49,737 nucleotides of DNA from Prolixibacteraceae bacterium. GTDB lineage: Bacteria > Bacteroidota > Bacteroidia > Bacteroidales > Prolixibacteraceae. The notes under the pieces are model-generated. The model did not search any database. It was not told where the DNA came from and was given only the letters and a program-made list of their open reading frames with translations. The position numbers and the translations under genes are program-made. The stretch covers positions 1-49,737 of the forward strand of contig JABGRN010000032.1 in NCBI GenBank assembly GCA_018648265.1, in the 5' to 3' direction. This document shows positions 15,833 through 24,856 of this stretch, piece by piece; position 1 is the stretch's first letter, and each line of letters starts with the position of its first letter.

Positions 15833-18800
15833 TTATAATCTCTTTTTTCTTTCGAACATTGCTCCTATTTTTTTTAGCAATTCATTAAAAGAATTATATT
15901 CTTCTTTAAACGAAAAACCTACTCCTTGCGTGTAGGGAGCAGTTTCGTATATTAAATTGTTATTTGAACGGTTGTAAGCTTTAAATTGGATTTTTCCGCT
16001 TGGATTGAGTTTTACGTTTATATCGAAATCTCCAACCAGTTGACTGTTATTGTTAGAATGGGGATTTACATTATTTCCGATATTTCCGTTTACAGTTACC
16101 CGGTCGTTAAACATTTGGGTACTTAGTGCCAATTCAATTTCGTCATCCGTAATCTGGTTTCCCGGGCGGTAGTTTAATCCTACATCCACGTTATTGCTTA
16201 TTTGCGACAGCCAGTTGCTTAATTGGTTGGAAAACAACTCGCTGGCGGTTGTGCCAATTACATTTGGGTTTTGGGCTTCGTATGTCCCCCGCATATATTC
16301 AGGCGTGTAAAACTTACCCAAAACAAGTAAGGAAAGCATTTGTTTGTTCATCTCTTCGTCGGTATTGAAAAATTGTTGGACCTGGTCAACTATCCTATCT
16401 TCAACTGTTGGAAATTCTATTTCGAAATCAATTAATGGATTCGATAATTCTTCCGACATCAAAATTTTACAATCTACGGGTATTCGCTGGCTTTGATAGA
16501 TATTTTCGTAACTGTTAACCAATAAATCGTACAACGAAGCTTTTAATTTGTAAACGGCATTAATATTAATAATTGCATTGTACGGATTTCCCGACCACAC
16601 AATTGATCCACCCTGGTCGATGGTAAACCTTTTGTTTATCACGTTTTGTAAGGTAAACAGGTAATCACCTTTTTCAACAGTGTAGTTGCCCGAAAGTGTA
16701 ATTTTGCCATCCTTGTCCATCCCAAACAGCAGTATCCCTTCTCCCTGGGCTTTAATAATATCGCCGATTTGTGAATTATATATTAATTGTGCCCTCGCAT
16801 CGGGGGTAGCCCTGATTGTTAGGTTTAAACTAAAATCATCTTTTTTCTTTTCAGGAAACAGGAATTTTTGCTTTTCGGATGTTTCGGTTGAAACAAATTG
16901 AATAAAATCGTATTGCTTAATTTCACTTTCGTAATCTAACGAAATATTCACATTCGTACCATGCAAGGTAGTTCCCAAGCCGTCGAGATTTACCTGTGTT
17001 CCGTGCCCTGAAATGTGCAAGCTCCCGTTTGCCAAAACCTGACCAAAAAATTGTTCATTATTTTTGCGTGTTGTATTCATTACCATAATTTCAGGCGAAC
17101 TCATGGTTAAATTATAATCCATTTTCTGAAAGTTCTGATGTATTATTGTACCGTCAAAATTCCCCTTATTTTTATAAACATCCTGAATTGCAATATTATC
17201 GAAATGAATAGTATCGCCTTTGAAATGTACTGAATCGTTAAAATTGTAACTTACCTGTGTGAAATCGACGGTTACGCCGGCATTCGAACCTTCAAGTGTA
17301 CCATTTAGCAAAACTTGATCGGTTTCCCCATTAATTTTGAGATTTCCTGAAACATCGCCATGAAAATTTGAAAAATTTTTACTCATTACTGTTTCCAGCA
17401 ACACTAACGACAAATGATCAAAATTGGCTATGTAATTAAGTTCTTTGTTTGCAGGGTTAAAGTTACCACTGGCATATAAATTTTGTCTATTTCGATTATT
17501 AATTTTTAATTCTGAATTTATCAGCGATTTTGTTTTATCCCAATTATTGGAGAGCTTAATATCGCCTATTTTTTGATTTTTAAACCCGAAATCTTTTATA
17601 CCGATATCTGAAGTGATCAGACGTTGTCCGTAAAAATCAGAAAGCCCGATCGAGCCGTTTACGATTCCGTTAAGAAATATTTCTTTGTTTAAATATGTGT
17701 CAAGGTAATTTAGTTTTATGTTTTCAATGTTTATTGAAATTAGTTCCTGTTTTTTTTCTGAAATTTTCCCGTTAACTGCAATAATTTGATTTTTATTGTA
17801 AAACCTGAAATTACTGATTTCTATTGTTGAAGTATCGATTGAAGCAGAAAACGGGTCAATTTGCCAAATCGAGTCGGCAATAAATATTTTGGTTGGTAAT
17901 CCTTCAATTTCGATGTGCGGGCGTTTTGTTGAATCGGTTTCAGAAAAAACCGAACGTGTTTTTATGGTTCCGCTATAGGTTAAATCGTGGTAGTTTGTCC
18001 AGGTAATTTGGTTATCGATAATGTTGTCCGAAATTTTAGAATCGACTGTTAAATTGTAAATGGCCATACCATTTTTAGAAAGAATTTCACCAAACCTGAA
18101 TTTTGATGAATACAAGTTTCCCACTGGTTTATTCCCAATAAAAATATTCTTCACCCAGAGTTTTTTCGTGCTGAAACCCGGGATACTTCCTTCCAGGTTA
18201 AAAATTGAGTTTTCCGAATCCATTGTCCCATATAAAAGAAAGGGGGTTTCAATTTCTAATCCTGGTGTAAAAACAGTAGTTATTTCATCCAGGTTTTTAA
18301 CATCTATTTGATAGTCGAAGATATTGTTTTCTACCAATTCTTGTATTTCATAATTTGTTGCGGGTAAATAATTGTTTATGCTTTTTTCAAGTGCTTTTAA
18401 AATACTTTGAAAATGATAATTACCAACAATTCCGATATCAAAAAAACCTGAAGTAAAGGTTAACGAATTTATCAAGTCTCCCGGAATCGATGCGAGTTTA
18501 ATACCTTTTAGGTTTAAATCGCCATTTCGGTTTTGGTAAACCCCGTTTTCTAACTCAATTGAACCTCTTAAATTGTCGATCCTGTCGCCGGTAAAATTGG
18601 CTAACATTTCAAATGCCAATTCTGATGCAGGGAAATTTTTGCTTAAATTAAGTTTCCCCAAAATTGCCTTTTCTAAATTAAGTTTAAAATTAAAATCAGG
18701 AATTTCGGGATTTAAATTTATCCGCCCAATAAAATCAAATACAAGGTTTGGGTCGTTAATACTAAGCATCCCGTTAAACATTTTATTGTCGAGTATTCCA

Positions 18801-20173
18801 TCGAGTATAATGTTTTTATAAGCGTACTGTTTTGCTTCTATTTCAGCAATGTCACCCTTGAATTCACCAAAAATAGTTTGGGTACTTTTGTTGAAATTTC
18901 CGTCAACGGATCCGTCGAATGTAAGTGTACCAAAATTCTCGTTTTGAAATAATTCACCCAATTGAAAATCAGAAGTTGTCACTTTCCCACGATACAAAAT
19001 TGAACCTTCCCGATCTGGGATAAGCGAGACATCGGTTGTTAAAATTCCCATTTCGCTCGAAAAAGTCCCAAAGGCTACAAAATCGGATAAAAACCCAGAG
19101 AAATTCCCTTTGTAATTTAAAAGCCCTGCTTTGTAAAACGATTTTGGAAAGTTTAGATACCTAACCCTTGAATTCGCCGGGAGTTTTATTTGGGCCAAAT
19201 CGGTAAAATTTGTGTTCGATTGTTTTAAATCGATAAATAAATACATCGATTCAATATTTTGTATCCCGTTTGCATAAAAATCGAAAAATGCTGAGGTATT
19301 TTTGCCTGTCTTTAATAGGAGGTTTTTCCCTTTTAAGTCGTTAAGATTTCCGGAAACCTGTCCCGAACAATTAACAACTTGATCCATTCCTTTTAACGAT
19401 GGGATTAGTTCTGCAAGCTCATAAAAACTAACTTTTGAGTCGGAGAAACGAATATCAATCTCAGAAAAAGATGGTTTACTTTCGTCAGTTGCTAACAAAC
19501 TAAATTCGGTATTTTTTATTGTTGAGTGATTTGTTTGCAGGTTGATGTTTTTAAGTTGTATTTTGTTTTTCGAGGAATGGAAATCGGCAGCGAGATGTTT
19601 TAAAAAAAGCTTTTTTCCGTCGTTTAAATTCAAGTCGTTAATTTTAAATCGTACAGAATCAGAATGTTGTGCAAAACCTGAAATGTCGAAATTTAAATCG
19701 TTGATAAAAAAATTATTTCCTTTTTTTGAATATAAATCCTGAAAAGAGATCATAGAGTTCCGAAACCCAAACCGATTGCACTTGATTTTCCAAAGGCCGG
19801 AGGTATCTTTTTCAGTTTGTAACGAGTCGAGAATATAACTAAAATTAAAGTGGCTGACAGAATCACGTATTAATTTGATTTTACTGTTTTCAAACGAAAA
19901 ATTGTCTAATGTAATTTTTCGTTTGCGGTAGTTTAAAGTGTCAATTGTGGCTTCAACAATTTCGGTATAAAAAAGGGTGTCGTTGTTTTGCCCTTCAACT
20001 AAAACATTGTTTAAAATAATTTTATCGAAAAATGCAAAGTCAACTTTTCCGATATTGATTTTAGAGTTGATTTGTTTTGAAATCTGATTGGCAAGTTTTT
20101 GTGTTAAAACAGTTTGTACACGGCTGTTTTGCAGTGCTAAGTATAATCCGCCCGGCAATCCAAGCAGCACCAC
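15833..20173 (-). CDS. tamB: TamB-like translocation/assembly module protein
   Basis: A very large (1446-aa) periplasm-spanning protein. An N-terminal AsmA-like region (about 20-330, with SKINIGKVDFAFFDKIILNN) is followed by a long repetitive beta-rich body and a C-terminal TamB (DUF490) domain (about 1050-1410), which includes GDYLFTLQNVINKRFTIDQG and the closing SQMFNDRVTVNGNIGNN. TamB-type proteins form a hydrophobic groove for lipid transport between membranes or barrel assembly. The annotated start is GTG. It cuts into the N-terminal membrane helix, whose frame continues upstream as KIIKKGWKIVIIVFVV to a stop at 20234-20236 without any ATG, GTG or TTG. It is divergent from tsaD. Confidence 0.9.
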   Translation of the reverse strand: MVLLGLPGGLYLALQNSRVQTVLTQKLANQISKQINSKINIGKVDFAFFDKIILNNVLVEGQNNDTLFYTEIVEATIDTLNYRKRKITLDNFSFENSKIKLIRDSVSHFNFSYILDSLQTEKDTSGLWKIKCNRFGFRNSMISFQDLYSKKGNNFFINDLNFDISGFAQHSDSVRFKINDLNLNDGKKLFLKHLAADFHSSKNKIQLKNINLQTNHSTIKNTEFSLLATDESKPSFSEIDIRFSDSKVSFYELAELIPSLKGMDQVVNCSGQVSGNLNDLKGKNLLLKTGKNTSAFFDFYANGIQNIESMYLFIDLKQSNTNFTDLAQIKLPANSRVRYLNFPKSFYKAGLLNYKGNFSGFLSDFVAFGTFSSEMGILTTDVSLIPDREGSILYRGKVTTSDFQLGELFQNENFGTLTFDGSVDGNFNKSTQTIFGEFKGDIAEIEAKQYAYKNIILDGILDNKMFNGMLSINDPNLVFDFIGRINLNPEIPDFNFKLNLEKAILGKLNLSKNFPASELAFEMLANFTGDRIDNLRGSIELENGVYQNRNGDLNLKGIKLASIPGDLINSLTFTSGFFDIGIVGNYHFQSILKALEKSINNYLPATNYEIQELVENNIFDYQIDVKNLDEITTVFTPGLEIETPFLLYGTMDSENSIFNLEGSIPGFSTKKLWVKNIFIGNKPVGNLYSSKFRFGEILSKNGMAIYNLTVDSKISDNIIDNQITWTNYHDLTYSGTIKTRSVFSETDSTKRPHIEIEGLPTKIFIADSIWQIDPFSASIDTSTIEISNFRFYNKNQIIAVNGKISEKKQELISINIENIKLNYLDTYLNKEIFLNGIVNGSIGLSDFYGQRLITSDIGIKDFGFKNQKIGDIKLSNNWDKTKSLINSELKINNRNRQNLYASGNFNPANKELNYIANFDHLSLVLLETVMSKNFSNFHGDVSGNLKINGETDQVLLNGTLEGSNAGVTVDFTQVSYNFNDSVHFKGDTIHFDNIAIQDVYKNKGNFDGTIIHQNFQKMDYNLTMSSPEIMVMNTTRKNNEQFFGQVLANGSLHISGHGTQVNLDGLGTTLHGTNVNISLDYESEIKQYDFIQFVSTETSEKQKFLFPEKKKDDFSLNLTIRATPDARAQLIYNSQIGDIIKAQGEGILLFGMDKDGKITLSGNYTVEKGDYLFTLQNVINKRFTIDQGGSIVWSGNPYNAIININAVYKLKASLYDLLVNSYENIYQSQRIPVDCKILMSEELSNPLIDFEIEFPTVEDRIVDQVQQFFNTDEEMNKQMLSLLVLGKFYTPEYMRGTYEAQNPNVIGTTASELFSNQLSNWLSQISNNVDVGLNYRPGNQITDDEIELALSTQMFNDRVTVNGNIGNNVNPHSNNNSQLVGDFDINVKLNPSGKIQFKAYNRSNNNLIYETAPYTQGVGFSFKEEYNSFNELLKKIGAMFERKKRL

Positions 20174-20390
20174 AAAAACGATTATTACTATTTTCCAGCC
20201 TTTTTTGATAATTTTGTACTTTTTAAAACGAACTTAAACTTTTTCGGGCAACAATTATGTAATGTGTGACAGGTTTTTTTAACCAACGGTGTTTAATAAA
20301 TATTTTAGAGATGCCCTTAAATGAATTTTGTTGTTTTGCACTATTAAATGTTTTACTTTTTAAAATAACGGATGGAAAGAAATTAGTTGT

Positions 20391-21428
20391 ATGGCAGACG
20401 GAAAAAATAAAGTGCTTACTATACTCGGGATTGAATCGTCGTGCGACGATACTTCGGCAGCGATTATTCGCGATGGGGTAATTCTGTCGAATGTTGTTGC
20501 CGGACAAAAAGTGCATGAAGAATATGGCGGGGTAGTACCCGAACTGGCTTCGAGGGCGCACCAGCAAAATATTGTGCCGGTTGTTGATTTGGCAATTAAA
20601 AAAGCAGGGATTTCCAAAAATGAAATATCTGCTGTTGCTTTTACGCGCGGTCCGGGTTTGTTGGGCTCGCTTCTGGTTGGTACTTCTTTTGCCAAAGGTT
20701 TTTCGCTGGCTTTTGGAATTCCTTTAATCGATGTTAACCATTTGCAAGGGCATGTTTTAGCTTTATTTATAAAAGAAAGTGGGGTTGATTTTAATCCACC
20801 AAACTTTCCTTTTTTATGTTTGATGGTTTCAGGTGGTAACTCACAAATCATTTTAGTTCGCGATTATCTGAAAATGGAAGTTATTGGGCAAACATTAGAC
20901 GATGCTGCCGGCGAAGCTTTTGATAAATGTGCTAAAGTTATGGGATTACCTTATCCCGGCGGGCCACATGTTGACAGACTTGCAAAAAATGGTGACCCAC
21001 AAAAATTCAAGTTTTCGAAACCTAAAGTTCCTGGGTTGGATTATAGTTTTAGTGGATTGAAAACCAATTTCCTTTATTTTTTAAGGGATAATTTAAAAGA
21101 AAATGAAAATTTTGTTGAAGAGAACAAGGAAGATTTATGTGCATCGTTGCAATTTACTATTGTTGAGATTTTGCTAATTAAATTGAGACTAGCAGCAAAA
21201 CAAACCGGAATCAGAGAAATAACAGTTGCTGGTGGTGTTTCGGCAAATTCCGGATTAAGGAAGGCATTAAAGGAAAATGCAAAAAAAATGGACTGGAATT
21301 TAATAATCCCCAAATTTGAATATACAATGGACAATGCTGCAATGATTGCAATAACAGGGTATTATAAATATTTAAACAACGAATTTGCCGGACAAAATGT
21401 AGTTCCGTTTGCCAGAACACAACTTTGA
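20391..21428 (+). CDS. tsaD: tRNA N6-threonylcarbamoyladenosine synthase TsaD
   Basis: TsaD transfers threonylcarbamoyl to A37 of ANN-decoding tRNAs. The ASKHA-fold motifs are complete: GIESSCDDTSAAI (13-25), the metal ligands His117 and His121 in HLQGH, MVSGGNSQI, and FSGLKTN. Length (345 aa) is normal. It is essential in most bacteria. A TamB-like gene lies divergently upstream. The HigA antitoxin gene is convergent downstream, 20 bp between stops. Confidence 0.97.
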   Translation: MADGKNKVLTILGIESSCDDTSAAIIRDGVILSNVVAGQKVHEEYGGVVPELASRAHQQNIVPVVDLAIKKAGISKNEISAVAFTRGPGLLGSLLVGTSFAKGFSLAFGIPLIDVNHLQGHVLALFIKESGVDFNPPNFPFLCLMVSGGNSQIILVRDYLKMEVIGQTLDDAAGEAFDKCAKVMGLPYPGGPHVDRLAKNGDPQKFKFSKPKVPGLDYSFSGLKTNFLYFLRDNLKENENFVEENKEDLCASLQFTIVEILLIKLRLAAKQTGIREITVAGGVSANSGLRKALKENAKKMDWNLIIPKFEYTMDNAAMIAITGYYKYLNNEFAGQNVVPFARTQL

Positions 21429-21448
21429 ACGTTTACGTTTATAGTGAT

Positions 21449-21748
21449 TTAAGCAGCATGATCGTTAAATGGTTTTATCTTTTTTAATTCATCCTTTTTA
21501 CTTAAAAGTTCATTTTCTAAATCAAAATCAATTTGTAATCCTAGCCAGAATTTTGCTGAATTTCCAAAATAATTGGAAAGGCGCAAAGCGGTATCGGCAG
21601 TTATCCGTCGTTTCTTTTTTAAAATTTGGCTAATGCGGGTTTGAGGAATTCCAATTTCTTTTGATAAGCGATAAGCAGAAATTTTAAGAGGGTTTAGAAA
21701 TTCTTTCAACAAAACTTCTCCGGGATGAATATTGTTTAGCTTTTCCAT
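21449..21748 (-). CDS. higA: HigA-type antitoxin (XRE HTH)
   Basis: A 99-aa DNA-binding antitoxin: HPGEVLLKEFLNPLKISAYRLSKEIGI opens an XRE helix-turn-helix (about 9-65) with the HigA signature ITADTALRLSNYFGNSAKFWLGLQ. It neutralises HigB and represses its own operon. It begins 3 nt after the higB stop, giving the toxin-first gene order usual for higBA. Frame and length are intact. Confidence 0.93.
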   Translation of the reverse strand: MEKLNNIHPGEVLLKEFLNPLKISAYRLSKEIGIPQTRISQILKKKRRITADTALRLSNYFGNSAKFWLGLQIDFDLENELLSKKDELKKIKPFNDHAA

Positions 21749-21751
21749 AAT

Positions 21752-22033
21752 TCAATGATAATCAACAATTTTTACCTTAAATGCATTTCCATTTTTCCAA
21801 TTAAATATTATTCTCCATTTCTGATTTATTCTAATGTTATAAAATTTTTTTAAGTTTCCCCTAAGTTTTTCTAAACTATTTGAAAGCGGAATCCTTAAAT
21901 CTATAAGATTGACTGAATTGTTTAGCATTTTTAATTTTCTCCTTGCAAATTGTTGAATTTCTTTTGGTAATTTTGTCGAATACTTTCCAAACCATACTTT
22001 TTCTGTTTCTTTCGATTGAAAAGATTTAATCAT
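21752..22033 (-). CDS. higB: HigB-type mRNA interferase toxin
   Basis: A 93-aa RelE-superfamily toxin that cleaves mRNA on ribosomes. Typical features are MIKSFQSKETEKVWFG at the N terminus, LEKLRGNLKKFYNIRINQKW and the C-terminal VKIVDYH. No disabling mutation is seen. It is the first gene of the higBA pair, and its upstream region carries a small palindrome that could be the antitoxin operator. Confidence 0.92.
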   Translation of the reverse strand: MIKSFQSKETEKVWFGKYSTKLPKEIQQFARRKLKMLNNSVNLIDLRIPLSNSLEKLRGNLKKFYNIRINQKWRIIFNWKNGNAFKVKIVDYH

Positions 22034-22047
22034 ACTAACGCAATAAG

Positions 22048-22070
22048 TTACTAACGTTAAAGATAAGTAA
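22048..22070 (-). promoter_or_regulatory. Possible higBA operator/promoter
   Basis: TTACT and AGTAA arms enclose an 8-bp palindrome, TAACGTTA (22052-22059). A weak minus-strand -7 box (TATCTTTA) overlaps it. This is the position expected for an autoregulated higBA promoter, but the assignment is inference. Confidence 0.35.
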
Positions 22071-22147
22071 GTTTATTTGAAATCATAATTATTCAATTGA
22101 ATTAATTGTTATAAATTCTATTATAGTTTTTTGAAAAGAAATCTGGC

Positions 22148-22840
22148 ATGAAATTCCAAAAGAAACTTATTCATGGTACATTAATAAAACGTTATAAACG
22201 TTTTTTGGCCGATATAAAATTGGATGATGGTACAGAAGTGGTTGCACACTGTACCAATTCAGGTTCAATGAAAAGTTGCCTTGAAAGTGGGGCAGAAGTT
22301 TATTTGACACCAGTGAATGACCCAAAACGCGAGACAAAATTTACCTGGGAGATGATTAAAATAAATGGCGACTGGGTTGGAATAAATACTGGCAATCCGA
22401 ATAAACTGGCTTTTGAAGCTATTTCAGCAGGAACAATTCCTGGGTTGGAAAGGTACACTTTTGTAAAAAGGGAAGTTAAATTTGGTGATTCCAGATTTGA
22501 CGTTTTTGCTGAAAATGAGTTGGAAAAGTGTTTTATTGAAGTAAAAAATGTATCGATGAAAGAGGGAAAGTATGCCCTTTTCCCGGATGCTGTTACAATT
22601 CGGGGACAAAAACATCTGAAAACTTTAATGGAAGTAAAATTAAATGGAATGCGGGCTGTAATGCTTTTTATTATTCAGCGGAGTGATGTTGAAATTTTTG
22701 CACCCGCCACCGAAATCGATCCCCAATATTCAAAATTATTAAAAGAAGCAGTTAAAGCTGGCGTTGAAGTGATTGCAATGCAGGCAAAAGTTACACCCCA
22801 AAATATTGAATTAGTAAAAAAACTGCCATTCGAAATATAA
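22148..22840 (+). CDS. sfsA: SfsA family DNA-binding/nuclease-like protein
   Basis: A 230-aa protein with the SfsA core: LIKRYKRFLADIKLDDG, VVAHCTNSGSMKSCLESG, the central CFIEVKNVSMKEGKYALFPDAVT and the C-terminal DPQYSKLLKEAVKAGVEVIA. E. coli SfsA was described as a sugar-fermentation stimulation factor; later structure work suggests a PD-(D/E)XK-like nuclease fold, consistent with the EVKNV motif. Biological role is unsettled. It lies between two toxin-antitoxin pairs, with its own short upstream region. Confidence 0.94.
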   Translation: MKFQKKLIHGTLIKRYKRFLADIKLDDGTEVVAHCTNSGSMKSCLESGAEVYLTPVNDPKRETKFTWEMIKINGDWVGINTGNPNKLAFEAISAGTIPGLERYTFVKREVKFGDSRFDVFAENELEKCFIEVKNVSMKEGKYALFPDAVTIRGQKHLKTLMEVKLNGMRAVMLFIIQRSDVEIFAPATEIDPQYSKLLKEAVKAGVEVIAMQAKVTPQNIELVKKLPFEI

Positions 22841-22917
22841 AAAGGAATTTCTTTTACTGATGCAGTGAAACAAGGTTCGGCGAAGCTAATTTTAATTTTC
22901 CCTTTTTTTTCCGGGTG

Positions 22918-22994
22918 TGGCGAATTCCTATTCGCCATTAGGATAGGGAGTTTCCAACTCCCTGAATTTTGCTTGACTTGGAAAGTCAAGCTCC
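22918..22994. repeat. Cluster of three short palindromes (block 1)
   Basis: Three adjacent perfect stems: TGGCGAAT-TCCT-ATTCGCCA (22918-22937), AGGGAGTT-TCC-AACTCCCT (22945-22963) and GCTTGACTT-GGA-AAGTCAAGC (22971-22991). The last 43 bp recur exactly at 23665-23707. It sits after the sfsA stop and codes for nothing credible. The arms differ from one hairpin to the next, yet loops keep a TCC/GGA core. Confidence 0.85.
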
Positions 22995-23078
22995 ATTTCT
23001 TGCGTATCTGCTATAAAATGTCAATGTCGATTAATGTAACACACACACACTTAAACAGTGCCATATATTTTCTCTTTT

Positions 23079-23107
23079 TTGAGAGTTTAAAATTTTAAGT
23101 AAATTTG
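23079..23107 (+). promoter_or_regulatory. Promoter of the RelBE-like pair
   Basis: A -33 TTG (23079-23081) and -7 TAAATTTG (23100-23107), separated by 18 nt, lie 24 nt before the antitoxin ATG. A run of CA dinucleotides (about 23040-23050) lies upstream. Confidence 0.55.
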
Positions 23108-23130
23108 TTTCCAGTAAAACAGGGATAAAT

Positions 23131-23337
23131 ATGAATACTCAGTACATTACCGATAAAAAGGGAAAAAAAATAAGTGTGATACTGCCAATCAGAGAATATA
23201 AAAAAATGATGGAGCAGATAGAAGAATTGGAAGATATAAAATTGTACGATAAAGCTATTGAAAGTGATGATGAGGCGATTCCTGCTAATCAGGTTTTTAA
23301 TGAAATAGAGTCGAAACGCCATGAATTACGAAGTTGA
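23131..23337 (+). CDS. Antitoxin of RelBE/ParDE-like module
   Basis: A 68-aa acidic protein: an N-terminal beta/DNA-binding part (MNTQYITDKKGKKISVILP) and a C-terminal helix with EELEDIKLYDKAIESDDEAIP, as in Phd/RelB-like antitoxins paired with RelE toxins in Bacteroidota. The toxin gene starts 17 bp before its stop, so translation is coupled. Exact antitoxin family is assigned from arrangement plus sequence character. Confidence 0.82.
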   Translation: MNTQYITDKKGKKISVILPIREYKKMMEQIEELEDIKLYDKAIESDDEAIPANQVFNEIESKRHELRS

Positions 23338-23575
23338 AATTATACGTAGTGCTGTAAAACAATTAGAAAATTTGTCCCGAACTGATTACTTAGCAGTAAA
23401 ATCAAAAATAATAAGTCTCTCGGTAAATCCACGCCCCAAAGGTTGTATAAAACTAAAAGGAAGACCTGCGTACCGAATCCGACAGGGGAACTTCAGGATT
23501 ATTTATGATATTTTCGATAATACTTTATCTGTCCGGGTTATTGTAATTGGAAACCGGAAAGAAGTTTACAGGTAG
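23321..23575 (+). CDS. RelE/ParE superfamily toxin
   Basis: An 84-aa toxin: YEVEIIRSAVKQLENL, LSVNPRPKGCIKLKG and YRIRQGNFRIIYDI, followed by VRVIVIGNRKEVYR, a very typical RelE core. It probably cleaves mRNA at the ribosome, although ParE-type gyrase inhibition cannot be excluded. The frame is intact. A palindromic repeat block and a decayed nfo remnant follow it. Confidence 0.92.
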   Translation: MNYEVEIIRSAVKQLENLSRTDYLAVKSKIISLSVNPRPKGCIKLKGRPAYRIRQGNFRIIYDIFDNTLSVRVIVIGNRKEVYR

Positions 23576-23664
23576 CTATTTTTTCAACCTGTTTCTTTAA
23601 TCAATAAATTGTTGATTTTTTGTTATCTGCAAAGTGGCTTGAAATGTTGAACTGGACAAGGAGA

Positions 23665-23733
23665 TTCCAACTCCCTGAATTTTGCTTGACTTGGAAAGTC
23701 AAGCTCCCTGGAAATGTGGTTCGGAAACCACAT
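23665..23733. repeat. Palindrome cluster (block 2)
   Basis: The first 43 bp are identical to the end of block 1 (22952-22994), including the GCTTGACTT/AAGTCAAGC stem. A different hairpin then follows: ATGTGGTT-CGGA-AACCACAT (23714-23733). The stretch between the RelE-like toxin and the nfo relic holds nothing else I can name. Confidence 0.85.
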
Positions 23734-23859
23734 CACCCTCAAAGAAATTTCAAAACAAACATAGTTTATAAACATAATTTTCTATTTTTAAACAGTCTCT
23801 AAATCTTAATTCTTTTTGACTTATGCTGACGCTGATTTGAGGATTTTGCCTTGTGGAAA

Positions 23860-24006
23860 GTTTTGGGACTTGGTTCAATTGGATAGGAGCTTTTTGGATA
23901 TATTATGAATGACACTCGGTTTGAAGGAATCCCCATGATTTTGGAAACGCCAAACATTGAGATTTGGGCTGAAGAAATTCAACGATTAAAAAATATGCAG
24001 AAATGA
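23860..24006 (+). pseudogene. nfo: Remnant of endonuclease IV C-terminus
   Basis: Translated in the frame starting at 23860, the segment reads like the last 48 residues of endonuclease IV (an AP endonuclease of base-excision repair): LGLGSIG, a stop (TAG at 23884-23886), then [20 protein letters not shown] and [15 protein letters not shown] before the final stop. The conserved GIPMILETP and IWAEEI motifs are recognisable, but the rest of the gene (over 200 codons) is absent and the in-frame stop breaks what is left. The final stop overlaps the aminotransferase start. A functional nfo may lie elsewhere. Confidence 0.75.
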
Positions 24007-24851
24007 TGGAAACAGTTTATTTAAATGGAGAATTTCTTTCAAAAGAAAATGCTAAAATCTCGCCTGACGATCGCGGTTTTATTTTTGCCGATGGTGTTTA
24101 CGAAGTTGTTAAATATTACAATGGTAAACCATTCAGGTACGACGATCATTTGGTCAGGCTAAAACATAGCCTTTCAGAAATTGCAATTGATTATCCGGGT
24201 TTGGATTCTTTGAAAGTTATTTTCGCTGAATTGCTTTCAAAAAATACTTTAATAGATAAACATGCTGGTGTTTACTTGCAGATTACCCGGGGCGAAAATA
24301 AACGGGTACATCATTTCCCAACTGAGGTTGTTCCAACTGTTTATGCTTTTTCTTTTGAGTTGCCCTCGTTTACAGAAAAACTTAAAAATGGAATCAGGGT
24401 AATTACTCACGAAGATATCCGTTGGTTGCGCTGCGACATAAAATCGGTTTCACTGCTTGCAAACACAATGTTGTACAACAAAGCGGTTGAAGCCGGGGCG
24501 TGGGAGTGTGTTTTAATTCGCAATGGAGTGGTTTCCGAAGCAACACATTCAAGTATTTTGGGGGTAAAAAACGGAGTTGTAATTACCCATCCACTTTCAA
24601 ATTTAATATTGCCGGGTATTTCCAGGAAAGTAGTTTTGGAAATCTGTTCAGAAAATAATATTCTTTTTGAGGAACGTCCAATTTTAAAATCGGAGTTTTA
24701 CGACATGGATGAAATAATACTTGCCGGAACCGGAAGCGAAATTACTCCTATTATTCAAGTTGACGATAAGATTATTGGTAACAATAAACCCGGGGAAATA
24801 ACCCGTTTTGTTCAGCAAAAGTTTTTTGAAAAAGTTAATAATTCAACTTAA
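24003..24851 (+). CDS. dat: D-amino-acid aminotransferase (class IV, PLP)
   Basis: A 282-aa class-IV aminotransferase. Hallmarks are [21 protein letters not shown] at the N terminus, YLQITRG (D-amino-acid type), the PLP lysine in [13 protein letters not shown] (about 143-155), [13 protein letters not shown] and the C-terminal [11 protein letters not shown]. The YLQxTRG motif favours D-alanine aminotransferase, making D-glutamate or D-alanine for peptidoglycan, over the branched-chain enzyme. Two ATG codons in succession open the frame (24003 and 24006). The first overlaps the stop of the nfo remnant. Confidence 0.9.
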   Translation: MMETVYLNGEFLSKENAKISPDDRGFIFADGVYEVVKYYNGKPFRYDDHLVRLKHSLSEIAIDYPGLDSLKVIFAELLSKNTLIDKHAGVYLQITRGENKRVHHFPTEVVPTVYAFSFELPSFTEKLKNGIRVITHEDIRWLRCDIKSVSLLANTMLYNKAVEAGAWECVLIRNGVVSEATHSSILGVKNGVVITHPLSNLILPGISRKVVLEICSENNILFEERPILKSEFYDMDEIILAGTGSEITPIIQVDDKIIGNNKPGEITRFVQQKFFEKVNNST

Positions 24852-24856
24852 TTTGT

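Noticed and set aside
20223-20567. 114-aa minus-strand frame covering the tamB-tsaD gap
   Set aside because: It overlaps the start of tsaD antisense, has no family match, and best explains only the upstream frame next to tamB.
23040-23050. CA-dinucleotide run as a phase-variation tract
   Set aside because: It is short, outside any gene and over 25 bp from the promoter elements; no evidence for switching.
22865-23098. 77-aa reading frame after sfsA
   Set aside because: Its central peptide equals that of another frame at 23620-23802. Both come from the shared palindromic repeat, and no promoter or start signal supports them.
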